From: Kitasatospora setae KM-6054
GTDB lineage: Bacteria > Actinomycetota > Actinomycetes > Streptomycetales > Streptomycetaceae
DNA: 64,000 bases
NCBI RefSeq assembly: GCF_000269985.1
Contig: NC_016109.1
Span: 4,712,001 to 4,776,000, forward strand
Direction: 5' to 3'
The notes below the pieces were generated by a model. That model made no database searches, was not told the origin of the DNA, and worked only from the letters and a program-made list of their open reading frames with translations. Below, piece after piece: positions 8,890 to 18,144 of the stretch; position 1 is the first letter of the stretch; the number at the start of each line of letters is the position of its first letter. A program made the position numbers and the translations under genes.

Positions 8890-10599
8890 TCAGCGGCCCT
8901 GGAGGGCCTTGACGTTGTCGCCGAAGGTCCAGCCCTTCGAGCCGTCCCAGTTCAGCGACCAGGTCATCAGGCCCTTGAGCTGGCCGTTGAAGGAGCCGTA
9001 GGCCTGGGAGACCAGGCTGGGGGCCATGTAGCCGCCGCCGGCGCCGGGCTGGGCCGGGAGGCCGGGGACCTGCTTGTCGTAGGGGACCTTGATGGTGGTG
9101 CCCTGGATGGTCAGGCCGTTGTTGAGGCAGGTGGTCTGGGCGGTGAAGCCCTGGACGGTGCCGGCCGAGTAGGAGTCGCCGGAGCAGCCGTACATCGAGC
9201 CGTTGTAGTACTGCATGTTCAGCCACCAGAGCTGGCCGTTGTCCACGTACTTCTTGATGATCGGCAGGTACGAGCCCCAGATGGAGCCGTAGGTGACGCT
9301 GCCGCCGGTGACGTACGCGGTCTCGGGGGCCATGGTGAGGCCGAAGCCGGCCGGCATCTGGGCGAGGACGCCGTCGATGATCCGGATCAGGTTGGACTGC
9401 GAGGCGGACAGCGTGCCGATGCTGCCGCTGCCGGACAGGCCGGTCTCGATGTCGATGTCGATGCCGTCGTAGTTGTACTTCTTCAGGATCGGCACCAGGG
9501 TCGCGACGAACTTGTCGGCGACCGCGCTGGAGCTGAGGTCGATGCCCGCGGCGGCGCCGCCGATCGACATCAGGATGGTCGCGCCGTTGGCCTTGGCCTG
9601 GCACATCTCGGCGGGGGTGGGCACCTTGACGCCGGTGTCCATGCCGTCCTGCCAGAGCGCGGTGCCGTCGGAGAGGATCACCGGGAAGGCGGTGGTGACC
9701 ACGTTGTAGCCGTGCTGGCCGATCCGGCTGTCGGTGATCGGGGTCCAGCCGAGGCCCGGGTGCACGCCGTTGGAGGCGCCGTCCCAGTTCTCCCAGTAGC
9801 CCTGCAGGACCTTGCCGGTCGGCCGGGGCTTGGTCGCGCAGGTGGCGTCACCGGGCGGGTTGCTGGTCGGCGGCTGCGACGTGGGCGGCTGCGACGTGGG
9901 CGGCTGCGAGGTGGGGGGCTGGGAGGTCGGCGGCTGCGAGGTGGGCGGCTGCGACGTCGGGGGCTGCGAGGTGGGCGGCTGCGAGGTCGGCGCGCTGGTG
10001 GACGGCGACGGGCTGCTGCCGCCGGGGCCGCTGAGCACCAGGTCGTCCGCGTAGAACGCGGGCTGGCCGTACCAGCCGTGCACGAAGACGGTCACCGAGG
10101 TGGTGGACGCGCCGGTGGAGAAGGTGGTGCTGAGCTGGCCGTACGAGGCGTTGCCCGGGGCCCAGGTGGAGGCGTTCACGCCGGTGCCGGTGGCGCCGAG
10201 GTAGACGTAGCTGCCCTGGACGAAGCCGCTCAGGGTGTACTGCGAGTTCGGCTGCACGCTGACGGTCTGCGAGCACTGCGCGCTGTCCTGGCCGCTGGGG
10301 GTGGCCTTGAGCGCGGCGGTGCCGCCGTGCACCGGGCTGCTGACGACCGCCGCGCCGGAGCCGCTGGTGCAGGTCCAGTTGGAGAGGCCGCTCTCGAAGC
10401 CGGCGTTGGCGATCAGGTTGGCGACGTCGGCCGAGGCGGTGACCGAGCCGGCCACCGCGAGGCCGGCACCGATCACGGCCGCGGCGCTGACACCCGCGAG
10501 GGTGCGCTTGGCGGCGCTCGGGCCGGAGGCGGCGGCGTGGCTGACCCGGCGCGCCTGCGCGGCGCGCTCCACGGGCGTGTACGTCCTTCGACGGAACAT
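8890..10599 (-). CDS. Secreted GH18 chitinase with carbohydrate-binding module
   Basis: 569 residues. An N-terminal signal peptide with an Arg-rich start (MFRRR) and a hydrophobic core ends near ASADVA. Next come a beta-sandwich carbohydrate-binding domain of CBM4/9/16 type (about residues 50-190), eight TSQPP linker repeats, and the GH18 barrel. The catalytic motif DGIDIDIE is present with the acid Glu at residue 385. It should hydrolyse chitin outside the cell. The start at 10599 follows GAAAGGGA; the frame remains open further upstream but that part is antisense to the phosphotransferase gene. A chi-type promoter lies about 110 bases upstream. Confidence 0.93.
   Translation of the reverse strand: MFRRRTYTPVERAAQARRVSHAAASGPSAAKRTLAGVSAAAVIGAGLAVAGSVTASADVANLIANAGFESGLSNWTCTSGSGAAVVSSPVHGGTAALKATPSGQDSAQCSQTVSVQPNSQYTLSGFVQGSYVYLGATGTGVNASTWAPGNASYGQLSTTFSTGASTTSVTVFVHGWYGQPAFYADDLVLSGPGGSSPSPSTSAPTSQPPTSQPPTSQPPTSQPPTSQPPTSQPPTSQPPTSQPPTSNPPGDATCATKPRPTGKVLQGYWENWDGASNGVHPGLGWTPITDSRIGQHGYNVVTTAFPVILSDGTALWQDGMDTGVKVPTPAEMCQAKANGATILMSIGGAAAGIDLSSSAVADKFVATLVPILKKYNYDGIDIDIETGLSGSGSIGTLSASQSNLIRIIDGVLAQMPAGFGLTMAPETAYVTGGSVTYGSIWGSYLPIIKKYVDNGQLWWLNMQYYNGSMYGCSGDSYSAGTVQGFTAQTTCLNNGLTIQGTTIKVPYDKQVPGLPAQPGAGGGYMAPSLVSQAYGSFNGQLKGLMTWSLNWDGSKGWTFGDNVKALQGR
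9868..9987 (-). repeat. Eight 15-bp repeats encoding the TSQPP linker of the chitinase
   Basis: Eight in-frame copies of a 15-base unit, followed by a variant copy encoding TSNPP (9853-9867). They form a flexible Pro/Thr linker between the binding module and the catalytic domain. Slippage could alter linker length without a frameshift. Confidence 0.9.
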
Positions 10600-10711
10600 C
10601 TCGTGATCCCTTTCCCGCCGAACACCTGGCCATGGGCATGACCAACGCTGTGGGGGCGCGATGCCCGGCTGTGGGTGAGGTGGGGACATGTGGGGGGTTG
10701 TGCCCAGCCGG

Positions 10712-10753
10712 ATCGTAGGGGCGGGTGGATGGGGCGTCAATAGGTCTGGACCA
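10712..10753 (-). promoter_or_regulatory. Chitinase promoter with DasR/chi-type operator
   Basis: Reading the minus strand, TTGACG (10740-10735) and TACGAT (10717-10712) are separated by 17 bases. Immediately upstream is TGGTCCAGACCT (10753-10742), identical to the 12-bp element known from Streptomyces chitinase promoters and close to the DasR dre site. Only one copy is present rather than the usual direct-repeat pair. Control by N-acetylglucosamine through DasR is inferred. The promoter also faces the divergent phosphotransferase. Confidence 0.8.
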
Positions 10754-10948
10754 ATAACGAGGGTCGGCGGCACTGGCGGGAAGGGTCGCCCGGCCGCCCG
10801 CCCGCACGTCAGACCCCTTCCGCCCGCCCCCGCCCGCTCCCGTGCCCCCGTACGCCCTCCGTGCCCGCCGCGGCGGCGGCGCACAATGGCCGGGAACGCC
10901 GGGCGCCCCCCGGCGACCTCCCGGACGCCGAACGGAACGGGCCGAGAC

Positions 10949-11827
10949 GTGGACTGCCTCACCCCCGCCGCCCTGCTCGCCGAAGCCTGCGCCGCCGCCG
11001 GCCGCCCCAGCGCGGGCGCGCAGCTGATCCGGGCCGGCGAGAACACCCTGTGGCGGCTGCCCGGCGGCGTGGTCGCCCGGATCGGCCGACCCGGACAACT
11101 CGCCACCGCCGCGAAGGAGTTGGCGATAGCCCACTGGCTGCGCGGGCACCGGGTGCCGGCCGTCCGGCCGCTCGCCGGCCAGCCCGCGCCGCACGCCGTC
11201 CGCGGCCGCCCGGTCACCTTCTGGCACGAGCTGCCGCCGCACCGCCCGGGCACCGCCGTCGAGTTGGCCACCGCGCTGCGCCGCCTGCACCGACTCCCGC
11301 CGCCGGAGGGCGGGTTGGGGCCGCTCGACCCGTTCGTCCGGCTCCCCGAGCGGATCGACGCCGCCCCGCTGGACGCCCCGGACCGCCGCCGGCTGCACGC
11401 CCGGCTCGCCGACCTGCGCACCGCCTGGCACGAACTCGCGCTCCCCGCCCGGCAGTCCACCGTCGTGCACGGCGACGCCTGGAGCGGCAACCTCGCCGTC
11501 ACCGCCACCGCCGCCCACCTGCTGGACTTCGAGCGCACCGCACTCGGCCCGGTCGAGTGGGACCTCACCACCACCGCCGTCGGCCGCCACACCTTCGGCG
11601 CCGTCCCGCCCGAGACGTACGCCGCGTTCTGCGCGGCCTACGGCGCCGACGTCACCGAGTGGCCCGGCTACCCGGTGCTCCGCGACATCCGCGAACTGCG
11701 GCTCACCTGCTACGCCTGGCAGCAGGCCGGTGCCGACCCGCGCCACCGCGCCCAGGCCCGGCACCGGCTGGCCTGCCTGTTCGGCGCGCACGGCCCCCGG
11801 CCCTGGGGCTGGGCGCCGCTGGGCTGA
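10949..11827 (+). CDS. Aminoglycoside phosphotransferase-family protein (APH fold)
   Basis: 292 residues from the GTG at 10949. The kinase-like catalytic loop VHGDAWSGNL (Brenner motif HGDxxxxN) and the metal-binding LLDFERTALG (DFE) are intact. N-terminal residues GENTLWRLPGGVVARI form the nucleotide site. It probably phosphorylates a small molecule; the family covers antibiotic resistance, choline and sugar kinases, so no substrate is assigned. An in-frame ATG at 10886 is an alternative start; neither has a strong ribosome site. Confidence 0.75.
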   Translation: MDCLTPAALLAEACAAAGRPSAGAQLIRAGENTLWRLPGGVVARIGRPGQLATAAKELAIAHWLRGHRVPAVRPLAGQPAPHAVRGRPVTFWHELPPHRPGTAVELATALRRLHRLPPPEGGLGPLDPFVRLPERIDAAPLDAPDRRRLHARLADLRTAWHELALPARQSTVVHGDAWSGNLAVTATAAHLLDFERTALGPVEWDLTTTAVGRHTFGAVPPETYAAFCAAYGADVTEWPGYPVLRDIRELRLTCYAWQQAGADPRHRAQARHRLACLFGAHGPRPWGWAPLG

Positions 11828-11964
11828 CCCGGCCGTCGGACCGACGGCCGGCGGCATGTCCGAACCGTGATCGGGAGTTCCGCACGGGGTCCCGGCCCAG
11901 CCGATACCTTCGGTCCCGAGAGCCGCGCGCGCCACCGGCGCCGCGACCGACCGAGGGGGAGAAC

Positions 11965-13641
11965 ATGCAGCCGCTGGAGCCCGGCGACCCGCGCCAGCTC
12001 GGGGACTACCGGCTGCTCGGCCGGCTCGGCGCGGGCGGCATGGGCGCGGTCTACCTCGGCCGCACCCCGGGCGGGCGCACCGTCGCGGTCAAGGCGGTCC
12101 AGCCCGCGCTGGCCCGGGACGCGCAGTTCCGCGAGCGGTTCCGGCAGGAGGTCGCGGCCGCCCGCCGGGTCGGCGGCTCCTGGACGGCGCCGGTGCTGGA
12201 CGCCGACACCGAGGGCGAACTCCCCTGGGTGGCGACCGGGTTCGTGGCCGGCCCGTCGCTCACCGACGCCGTCCGCGAGCACGGCCCGCTGCCCGAGCCG
12301 ACCGTCCGGCTGCTCGGCGTCGGCCTCGCCGAGGCGCTCGCCCACGTCCACGGCCTCGGCCTGGTGCACCGGGACGTCAAACCGTCCAACGTGCTGCTGA
12401 CCCTGGACGGGCCGCGGCTGATCGACTTCGGCATCGCCCGCGCGCTGGACGAGAGTTCCGGCCTGACCCAGACCGGGCACGTGGTCGGCTCGCCCGGCTA
12501 CATGTCGCCCGAGCAGGCCCAGGGACAGCCCGCCGGACCGGCCTCGGACGTGTTCTCGCTCGGCGCCGTGCTCGCGCTGGCCGCCACCGGCCGCCCGCCG
12601 TTCGGCGACGGCGTCAGCGGCGCCGTCCTGCTCTACCGCGTCCTGCACGAGCAGCCCGACCTGGCCGCGCTCGACTACCCGCTGCGCACCGTGATCCTCG
12701 CCTGCATGGCGAAGAACCCCGCCGCCCGGCCCACCCCCGGGCAGCTGCGCGACCGCCTCGACCCCGACCACGACGCGGCCGGCCGGCTCGGCCGCAGCAA
12801 CTGGCTCCCCGCCGACCTCGCCGCCGCGGTGGGCCGCACCGCCGTCCGCCTGCTCGACCTGGAGACCGACGGCCACCCGCCGTCCGCAGCGCCGTCCGCG
12901 CCGCCGTCCGCGCCGGTCCACCCGCCCGTGCAGCCACCGCTCCCGCCCGCGCAGCCGCTCGCCGCCCAGGCCACCCAGGCCGGCTTCGGCCCGGCCGACC
13001 CCGCCGCCTTCGACCCCGCCGCCTTCGGCCCGCCGCCGAAGCGCCCCGGCCGGGGCCGCCGGATCGCGCTGCTCACCGCGGCGGCGCTGCTCCTCGCCGG
13101 ACTCGGCGGCTACGGCGTGGCGCGACTGGCCGACAACTCGGGCGGCTCGGGCGGCTCGGGCAGCGCCGCCGCCACCGGCGCGCCCGGGCCCGCCCCCGAG
13201 CAGTCGACCCCCGAGCCGTCCGGCAGCGCCTCCGGCAGCGCGTCCGACGACCCGTCCGACGACCCGTCGGAGGAGCCGTCCGACGGCCCCAGCACCGAGA
13301 ACGTCGTGCCCGAGGCGTTCGTCGGCATGTGGCGCGGCGACGGCGCGGGCAGCGACAAGGCGTCCACGCTGGAGGTGGTGGTGAACCGGGGCGCGATCGG
13401 CGAGCGGGACGGCGGCTCGGGCTGGCTGAAGAGCAAGTCCGGCGAGTGCCGGGCCACCTGGACCCTGGTGAAGTCCGCCGAGACCCGGCTCAACTTCACC
13501 TCGGAGCTGCTCAGTGCGCGCGGCCTGCAGTGCGGCACCGGCGAGCGCCAGCTCGACCTCCAGCCGGACGGCACGCTGCGCTACGGCGCGACCGGCGGTG
13601 CGGAGGGCAGCGGGGTGGTGCTGCACCGGGTCACGCCGTGA
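11965..13641 (+). CDS. Receptor-like Ser/Thr protein kinase (PknB family)
   Basis: 558 residues. The kinase domain occupies about residues 13-275, with glycine loop GRLGAGGMGAVYLG, catalytic HRDVKPSN (His135) and DFG at residue 154. A Pro/Ala-rich juxtamembrane linker follows, then one membrane helix (about 366-388), an acidic Ser/Pro stretch and a compact extracytoplasmic domain of about 110 residues with two Cys that could form a disulfide. That outer domain lacks PASTA repeats, so the signal sensed is not muropeptide-like in any obvious way. The ATG at 11965 has a GAGGGGGAG ribosome site. Confidence 0.93.
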   Translation: MQPLEPGDPRQLGDYRLLGRLGAGGMGAVYLGRTPGGRTVAVKAVQPALARDAQFRERFRQEVAAARRVGGSWTAPVLDADTEGELPWVATGFVAGPSLTDAVREHGPLPEPTVRLLGVGLAEALAHVHGLGLVHRDVKPSNVLLTLDGPRLIDFGIARALDESSGLTQTGHVVGSPGYMSPEQAQGQPAGPASDVFSLGAVLALAATGRPPFGDGVSGAVLLYRVLHEQPDLAALDYPLRTVILACMAKNPAARPTPGQLRDRLDPDHDAAGRLGRSNWLPADLAAAVGRTAVRLLDLETDGHPPSAAPSAPPSAPVHPPVQPPLPPAQPLAAQATQAGFGPADPAAFDPAAFGPPPKRPGRGRRIALLTAAALLLAGLGGYGVARLADNSGGSGGSGSAAATGAPGPAPEQSTPEPSGSASGSASDDPSDDPSEEPSDGPSTENVVPEAFVGMWRGDGAGSDKASTLEVVVNRGAIGERDGGSGWLKSKSGECRATWTLVKSAETRLNFTSELLSARGLQCGTGERQLDLQPDGTLRYGATGGAEGSGVVLHRVTP

Positions 13642-13659
13642 CGGCGGCGGCCGGGCCGC

Positions 13660-15024
13660 TCAGTCCACGCAGGGCACCCCGCCCAGCTCCAGCGGCGGCA
13701 TGACCACGGGGGAGGCCGCGGCGGGCTCCGCCCCGGTCGCCGAAGGCCCCGCCGTCGTCGAAGCCCCCGCCGCCGTCGAAGCGCCCGCCGCCGGAACCCC
13801 CGTCGCGGTCGCCGGCACGGCGGCCCCCCGCTCGCCGGCCAGCAGCCGCCGGAAGGTGTCCGGCGACCCGGCCGCCCGCAGCCGCTCCCCGGAGTAGTAC
13901 ACCGGCAGGGTGGTGAAGCTGCCCTGCCCGGCGGCCAGCGCCGGGACCTGGCGGGTGAAGTCGACCGGGTTCCAGCCCTCGTCCAGCACCAGTTGGTCGC
14001 GCAGCCCGTCGTACAGCGCGGTGAGCTTCGTCGGGTCGGCCAGCACCCCGCCGCCGCGCAGCTTCGCCAGCACACCGGCCAGCAGTGCCTGGGCGCGCCG
14101 GGTGCGGTTCAGGTCGGAGCCGTCGCCGACACCGTGCCGCTGGCGGACGAAGGCGAGCGCCTGGGCCGGGCCGAGGTCCTGCCGGCCGGCGGGCAGGTGG
14201 GCCCCGCTGTAGGTGTCGTACACGGCGCGGTTCAGGCAGACCGGGATCTCGCCGAGCGCCTGGGCGGCCCGGTAGAAGCCGAGCGTGGAGATCTCCGCGT
14301 AGTGGTCGATCCGGACGCCGGTGAGCGCCTCGACGCCCTTGAACAGGGCCAGCCGCCCGGCGCTCTGGGCCCGCCTCCGCACGTCCGGGTCGGCCAGGCC
14401 CGGGCCGCCCAGCCGCTGTACCTCGGCCTGCTCGGCGTTCGCGTAGAGCTGGTTGATCATCACTTCGCGGCCCCGGTCGTCCGGGACGAGGAGGTCCCGG
14501 GGCACCGCGAGCTGCCGCACCTCGCCGCCGCCCGCCGGGACGTGCACCAGCATGATGGTGTCGGTGCGGGCCAGCAGCAGGTCCGTCCGGCCGTCCGTGC
14601 CGAGGTGCAGGTCGCCGCGGAGCAGGTCGTCCGGTGCCGGGCTCCCCTGCGGGTCGGCGGCGGTGTCGACGCCGACCAGCAGGATCGTCACCCCGTCGGT
14701 GAGCGGCGCGGGCACCGGGTCGGCGGACGGGCCGGCGTGCGCGGCCCGCACCACGTCGGTGCGCTGCCCGGGCAGCTCGCGCGGCACGGTCAGCAGCCCG
14801 GCGCCGGCCGCGACCACCGCGGTCAGCGCCCCCGCCAGCAGCACGGTGCGCCGCCTGGCCCGCTTGCGCCGCCGTCCGGCGGCCAGCCCGCCGTCGACCA
14901 GCCGGGCCGTCACCTCCGGCCCCGGGCCCGGTCCCGTCAGCCCGAAGGCCGCCCCCAGCCGCACCTCGAACTCCTCCTCCCCGTCGCCCCTGCCGACCTC
15001 GACCCCGCCGCCGTCGCCGTTCAT
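13660..15024 (-). CDS. LytR-CpsA-Psr (LCP) family cell-wall glycopolymer ligase
   Basis: 454 residues. A cytoplasmic head of about 55 residues, one membrane helix (RRRTVLLAGALTAVVAAGAG) and an outer LCP domain. Family landmarks are visible: RTDTIMLVHV, AVPRDLLV, and RQRHGVGDGSDLNRTRRAQ carrying the conserved Arg residues that bind the polyprenyl pyrophosphate. LCP enzymes attach teichoic acids or other glycopolymers to peptidoglycan. It directly follows the sigma factor gene. Start 15024 has GGACGGAG upstream; ATG 15057, overlapping the sigma stop as ATGA, is an alternative. The C-terminus is Ala/Thr-rich and ends PCVD. Confidence 0.88.
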   Translation of the reverse strand: MNGDGGGVEVGRGDGEEEFEVRLGAAFGLTGPGPGPEVTARLVDGGLAAGRRRKRARRRTVLLAGALTAVVAAGAGLLTVPRELPGQRTDVVRAAHAGPSADPVPAPLTDGVTILLVGVDTAADPQGSPAPDDLLRGDLHLGTDGRTDLLLARTDTIMLVHVPAGGGEVRQLAVPRDLLVPDDRGREVMINQLYANAEQAEVQRLGGPGLADPDVRRRAQSAGRLALFKGVEALTGVRIDHYAEISTLGFYRAAQALGEIPVCLNRAVYDTYSGAHLPAGRQDLGPAQALAFVRQRHGVGDGSDLNRTRRAQALLAGVLAKLRGGGVLADPTKLTALYDGLRDQLVLDEGWNPVDFTRQVPALAAGQGSFTTLPVYYSGERLRAAGSPDTFRRLLAGERGAAVPATATGVPAAGASTAAGASTTAGPSATGAEPAAASPVVMPPLELGGVPCVD

Positions 15025-15053
15025 GCCGCCACTCCGTCCTTCCCGTCCCGGGT

Positions 15054-15593
15054 TCATCGCGCCACCAGTTCCGCCAGGTCCCCGCCGAGCAGTCCGCGCA
15101 GCTTGGCCAGGGCCCGCGAGCACCTGGTCCGGACGGCCGCCGAGCTGTCCTTCACGATCGCCGCGGTCTCCTCCACGCTGCGGTCCTCCCAGTACCGCAG
15201 CACCACCACCGCCCGGTCCCGGGGCGGGAGTTGGGACAGCGCCTCGACCAGGGCCAGCCGCAGCGCCGAGTCCGGCCCGTCCTCGGCGACCTCCGGCAGG
15301 GCCTGGCTGGGCCGTTCGCCGCTGCTGCGCCGCCGCTGGTGCGAGAGGTAGGCCCGGACCAGCACGGTCTGCGCGTAGCCGGCCGGGTTGTCGATCCGCC
15401 CGGCCCAGCTCGGCCGGTGCAGCCGGTGCCAGTGCGCGTACATCTGTCCCAGCGTCTCCTGCACCAGGTCCTCCGACAGGTGGGTGTCCCCGCCGGTGAG
15501 GAAGTACGCCGAGCGGTAGAGCTGCCCGGACCGGGCCGTCGCGAACGCGACGAACTCCTCCTCCATGGCGGCCTGCCGTCGAGCAGTGCCCAC
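15054..15593 (-). CDS. SigE-family ECF-like RNA polymerase sigma factor
   Basis: 179 residues with sigma regions 2 (GDTHLSEDLVQETLGQMYAH, about 35-60) and 4 (LSQLPPRDRAVVVLRYWEDR, about 118-165). This is the short actinobacterial SigE-type group. GTG start after GAGAGGGAC. No anti-sigma gene is adjacent, but the LCP protein, starting at its stop, has a cytoplasmic head and one membrane helix, so functional coupling is possible. Likely controls its own operon and envelope genes; that is inference. Confidence 0.88.
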   Translation of the reverse strand: MGTARRQAAMEEEFVAFATARSGQLYRSAYFLTGGDTHLSEDLVQETLGQMYAHWHRLHRPSWAGRIDNPAGYAQTVLVRAYLSHQRRRSSGERPSQALPEVAEDGPDSALRLALVEALSQLPPRDRAVVVLRYWEDRSVEETAAIVKDSSAAVRTRCSRALAKLRGLLGGDLAELVAR

Positions 15594-15805
15594 GTCCCTC
15601 TCCCCTCGCCTGATCCGTCCTATGACGGTGCGGGAGCCCGGGATGTTTCAAGCCGGTCCGCATTGCCGTCCGGTTCGGTCCGAAGGACCGCCGGAGACGT
15701 CCGCGAGGGGAGTATCACTGTCCGGTTGCGGACGGTCCGCGGGCCCCCGCCCGCTGGAAGGATGGGACGGCACCGCCTGTTCGTACCCCGTACTGGAGTC
15801 ATCCC

Positions 15806-15985
15806 ATGGCCCTGCCCGACGGATCGCCCGACCACCGCCACCGCGGCGAGCACCCCGTCCGCACGCTGTCGTTCCGCTCCCGTCCCGACCGCGCCCGGGT
15901 CCTCGGCGCGGTCGGCGTCCTCCCCACCGGACTCCCGCGCCCCGGCGGCCCGTACGGCGGCCCGCAGGCCGCCCCACCCGCCTGA
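15806..15985 (+). CDS. Possible small protein, 59 residues
   Basis: An ATG with CTGGAGT seven bases upstream opens a 59-codon frame rich in Arg, Pro and Gly, with no recognisable domain. Codon bias is compatible with coding but the composition is also typical of chance frames here. The rest of the gap 15594-16065 holds probable promoters for the divergent sigma and acetyltransferase genes and a short CGCACGC-type repeat near 16010-16040. Confidence 0.25.
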   Translation: MALPDGSPDHRHRGEHPVRTLSFRSRPDRARVLGAVGVLPTGLPRPGGPYGGPQAAPPA

Positions 15986-16065
15986 CCGGCCACGCCGACC
16001 GCCTACCTACCGCACGCCTACCGCACGCCAATCGCACGCACTCCCACGAACAGGAACCGCCCCGC

Positions 16066-16611
16066 ATGACCGACCCGCTCAGCGGCAGACTCGTCCGGCT
16101 CCGAGAGCTCCGCGAAGCCGACCTCCCGCAACTCACCAGCTGGTGGCGCGAACCCGGCCTCGCCATCCAACAGCTCACCGGCCCGGTCCACCCCCAGCCC
16201 GAGGACCGCCTCGCCGACATGTTCCGGGCCTGGAGCCAGAACACCGGCACCGACCTCGGCCTCTCCGTCGAGACCCTCGACACCGGCGACCTGGCCGGCC
16301 ACGTCACCCTCTACGGCGCCACCCCCAAGGACCGCTGCGCCACCCTCGCGATCATCATCGGCCCGCCCCACCAGGACCGCGGCCTGGGCACCGACGTGCT
16401 GCGCACCACCATCCGCTACGCCTTCGCCGAGCTCGGCCTGCACCGCATCGAACTGACCGTCAACGGCTACAACACCCGGGCCCTCGCCGCCTACCGCCGG
16501 GCCGGCTTCACCGAGGAGGGCCGCCGCCGCGAGGCGGTCTTCCGGGCCGGCGGCTGGCACGACCAGGTCCAGATGGGCGTCCTGTCCACCGAGTGGCAGG
16601 AGGACATCTGA
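16066..16611 (+). CDS. GNAT-family N-acetyltransferase (RimJ/RimL-like)
   Basis: 181 residues. The opening LSGRLVRLRELREADLP and the acetyl-CoA loop PPHQDRGLGTDVLRTTIRYA are typical of RimJ/RimL-type enzymes that acetylate protein N-termini, spermidine or amino sugars. The late motif YRRAGFTEEGRRREAVF completes the fold. AGGA lies 13 bases before the ATG. Monocistronic, ended by a very strong hairpin. The substrate cannot be told from sequence. Confidence 0.9.
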   Translation: MTDPLSGRLVRLRELREADLPQLTSWWREPGLAIQQLTGPVHPQPEDRLADMFRAWSQNTGTDLGLSVETLDTGDLAGHVTLYGATPKDRCATLAIIIGPPHQDRGLGTDVLRTTIRYAFAELGLHRIELTVNGYNTRALAAYRRAGFTEEGRRREAVFRAGGWHDQVQMGVLSTEWQEDI

Positions 16612-16630
16612 CCGGTCCGGCCGCGCTGTT

Positions 16631-16682
16631 CAGGGGCGCGGGGAGGACCGCTGCCCGCGCAGCGGTCCTCCCCGTGCCCCTG
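16631..16682. terminator. 24-bp stem bidirectional terminator
   Basis: Arms 16631-16654 and 16659-16682 pair with one mismatch around a CCGC loop, between the convergent acetyltransferase and sedolisin genes. Confidence 0.92.
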
Positions 16683-16711
16683 ACCTTCTCCGGCCTTCCC
16701 CGCCCCCGCCC

Positions 16712-17893
16712 CTACGGCCGGAACGCCGCCACGCCGGCCGGGCTGCCCAGCCCGGTCGGCCCGTCGTACCCGGCCCCCGCCGCGCACAGGTACGCGGGGG
16801 CGCAGTCCGTCGCGGTCGTGCCGGAGGTGACGTCGTGCAGGGCGTCCGGGTGCCGGTACGGGAAGGACTCGGGCCGGCTGCCGGCCGGCACCGGCCCGGC
16901 CAGGGCGGCCGCGGCGGCGACCAGCGGGGCCGCCGCGGAGGTGCCGCCGTAGGTGTACCAGCCGTTGCCGCCGTAGCTCTGGTAGACGGCGACGCCGGTC
17001 TCGGGGTCGGCGACGGCGGCCACGTCGGCGACGGTGCGGTGGTCGCAGCCGGGGTCGGTCTGCCAGGCGGGCTTGGGGAGTTGGCCGGAGCAGCCGCTCG
17101 CGGTGCCCTCGGTCGGGCTGGTCGCCCAGGCGGTCTCGGCCCAGCCGCGGGCCGAGCCGTCGGGTCGCAGGGTGGTGCCGCCGACGGCGAGCACGTGCGG
17201 CGAGGAGGCCGGGAAGTTGACGCCGTACCCGCCGTCGCCGGACGCGGCGGCGATCAGCGTGCCGGGGTGGTCGAAGTAGCGGCTGTCGTAGTTCGCGGCG
17301 TTGCCGTTCTCGGCGGTGCCCCAGCTGATCGACACGTACTGGGCGCCGAGCGCGACGGCGGTGTTGACGGCGGCGCCGAGGTTGCCGACGGCGGCGCTGT
17401 CGGCCTCGACCAGGACGATCCGGGCGCGCGGCGCGACCGCCGAGACCATGGCGAGGTCGAGGGCGATCTCCCCGGCCCAGGCGGTGTTGCCGCGGGGGAG
17501 CCGGGTGCCGCCGCGCTGGTCGGTCTTGCGGAAGCAGCCGCTGTCGGCGGTGCAGGCGGGCAGCCCGTAGTGCTTGCGGTAGACGTCGAGGTCGGCTTCG
17601 GCGCGCGGGTGGTCGTACGCGTCGACGACCGCGATGACGGCGCCCGCCCCGCCGTCGGCGGGCAGCCCGTACGCGGCGCGCAGCTCGGCGGGCCCGTAGC
17701 CGTCGCTGTCGGCGGCGGCGGCCGCGCCGACGACGCGCAGCGCGTCGCAGGAGGCGGTGTCGGCGCGGGCGGGCGCGGTGCAGGTGTGCACCCAGCGCGG
17801 GCCGGCCTGGGCCGGGTGGGCGCTGGTGAGGGTCGCGGTGGTGAGGGCGGAGGTGGTGAGCAGGGCGGCGGTGAGCGCGAGGGGACGGTGCAA
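16712..17893 (-). CDS. Secreted S53 (sedolisin) serine-carboxyl peptidase
   Basis: 393 residues. A signal peptide ends near HPAQAG. The sedolisin catalytic set is visible: Glu142 and Asp146 in GEIALDLAM, oxyanion Asp220 in ASGDGG, and nucleophile Ser319 in GGTSAAAPL. A calcium-site-like segment (DVTSGT, GPTGLGSP) closes the domain. The usual long N-terminal prodomain of S53 enzymes is absent, leaving only about 35 residues before the catalytic domain. An acid-acting extracellular protease is likely. Confidence 0.88.
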   Translation of the reverse strand: MHRPLALTAALLTTSALTTATLTSAHPAQAGPRWVHTCTAPARADTASCDALRVVGAAAAADSDGYGPAELRAAYGLPADGGAGAVIAVVDAYDHPRAEADLDVYRKHYGLPACTADSGCFRKTDQRGGTRLPRGNTAWAGEIALDLAMVSAVAPRARIVLVEADSAAVGNLGAAVNTAVALGAQYVSISWGTAENGNAANYDSRYFDHPGTLIAAASGDGGYGVNFPASSPHVLAVGGTTLRPDGSARGWAETAWATSPTEGTASGCSGQLPKPAWQTDPGCDHRTVADVAAVADPETGVAVYQSYGGNGWYTYGGTSAAAPLVAAAAALAGPVPAGSRPESFPYRHPDALHDVTSGTTATDCAPAYLCAAGAGYDGPTGLGSPAGVAAFRP

Positions 17894-18144
17894 CGGTGGC
17901 CTCCGTTCGGTATTCGCTTGGATGAAAGGAATATTGACTGTCCGTCAGATCGGTATGCGCACGGTCACCCGCTCGGAAGACACCCGGCCGGGTCGGCGGA
18001 GGGCCGGTTCTGTGACGGAACCGGGACGCCCTGGAGGCGGAATCCGGGCGGAAGTTGAGAGAACCTCATCCCCGGGAGCAGCGCCTTTGCCCCCGGCGGA
18101 CCCGCTCACCGCGAGCCGGACGCCCGACTCGGAAGAAGAACACC

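Noticed and set aside
9853..9987. CRISPR-like array
   Set aside because: Repeats are 15 bp, abutting and in frame, encoding a Pro/Thr linker; there are no unique spacers.
10600..11592. Extended N-terminus of the chitinase
   Set aside because: The upstream codons are antisense to the phosphotransferase and would place a signal peptide internally.
10861..11964. Extended N-terminus of the Ser/Thr kinase
   Set aside because: The extra codons overlap the phosphotransferase gene in another frame; the ATG at 11965 has a strong ribosome site and begins just before the kinase fold.
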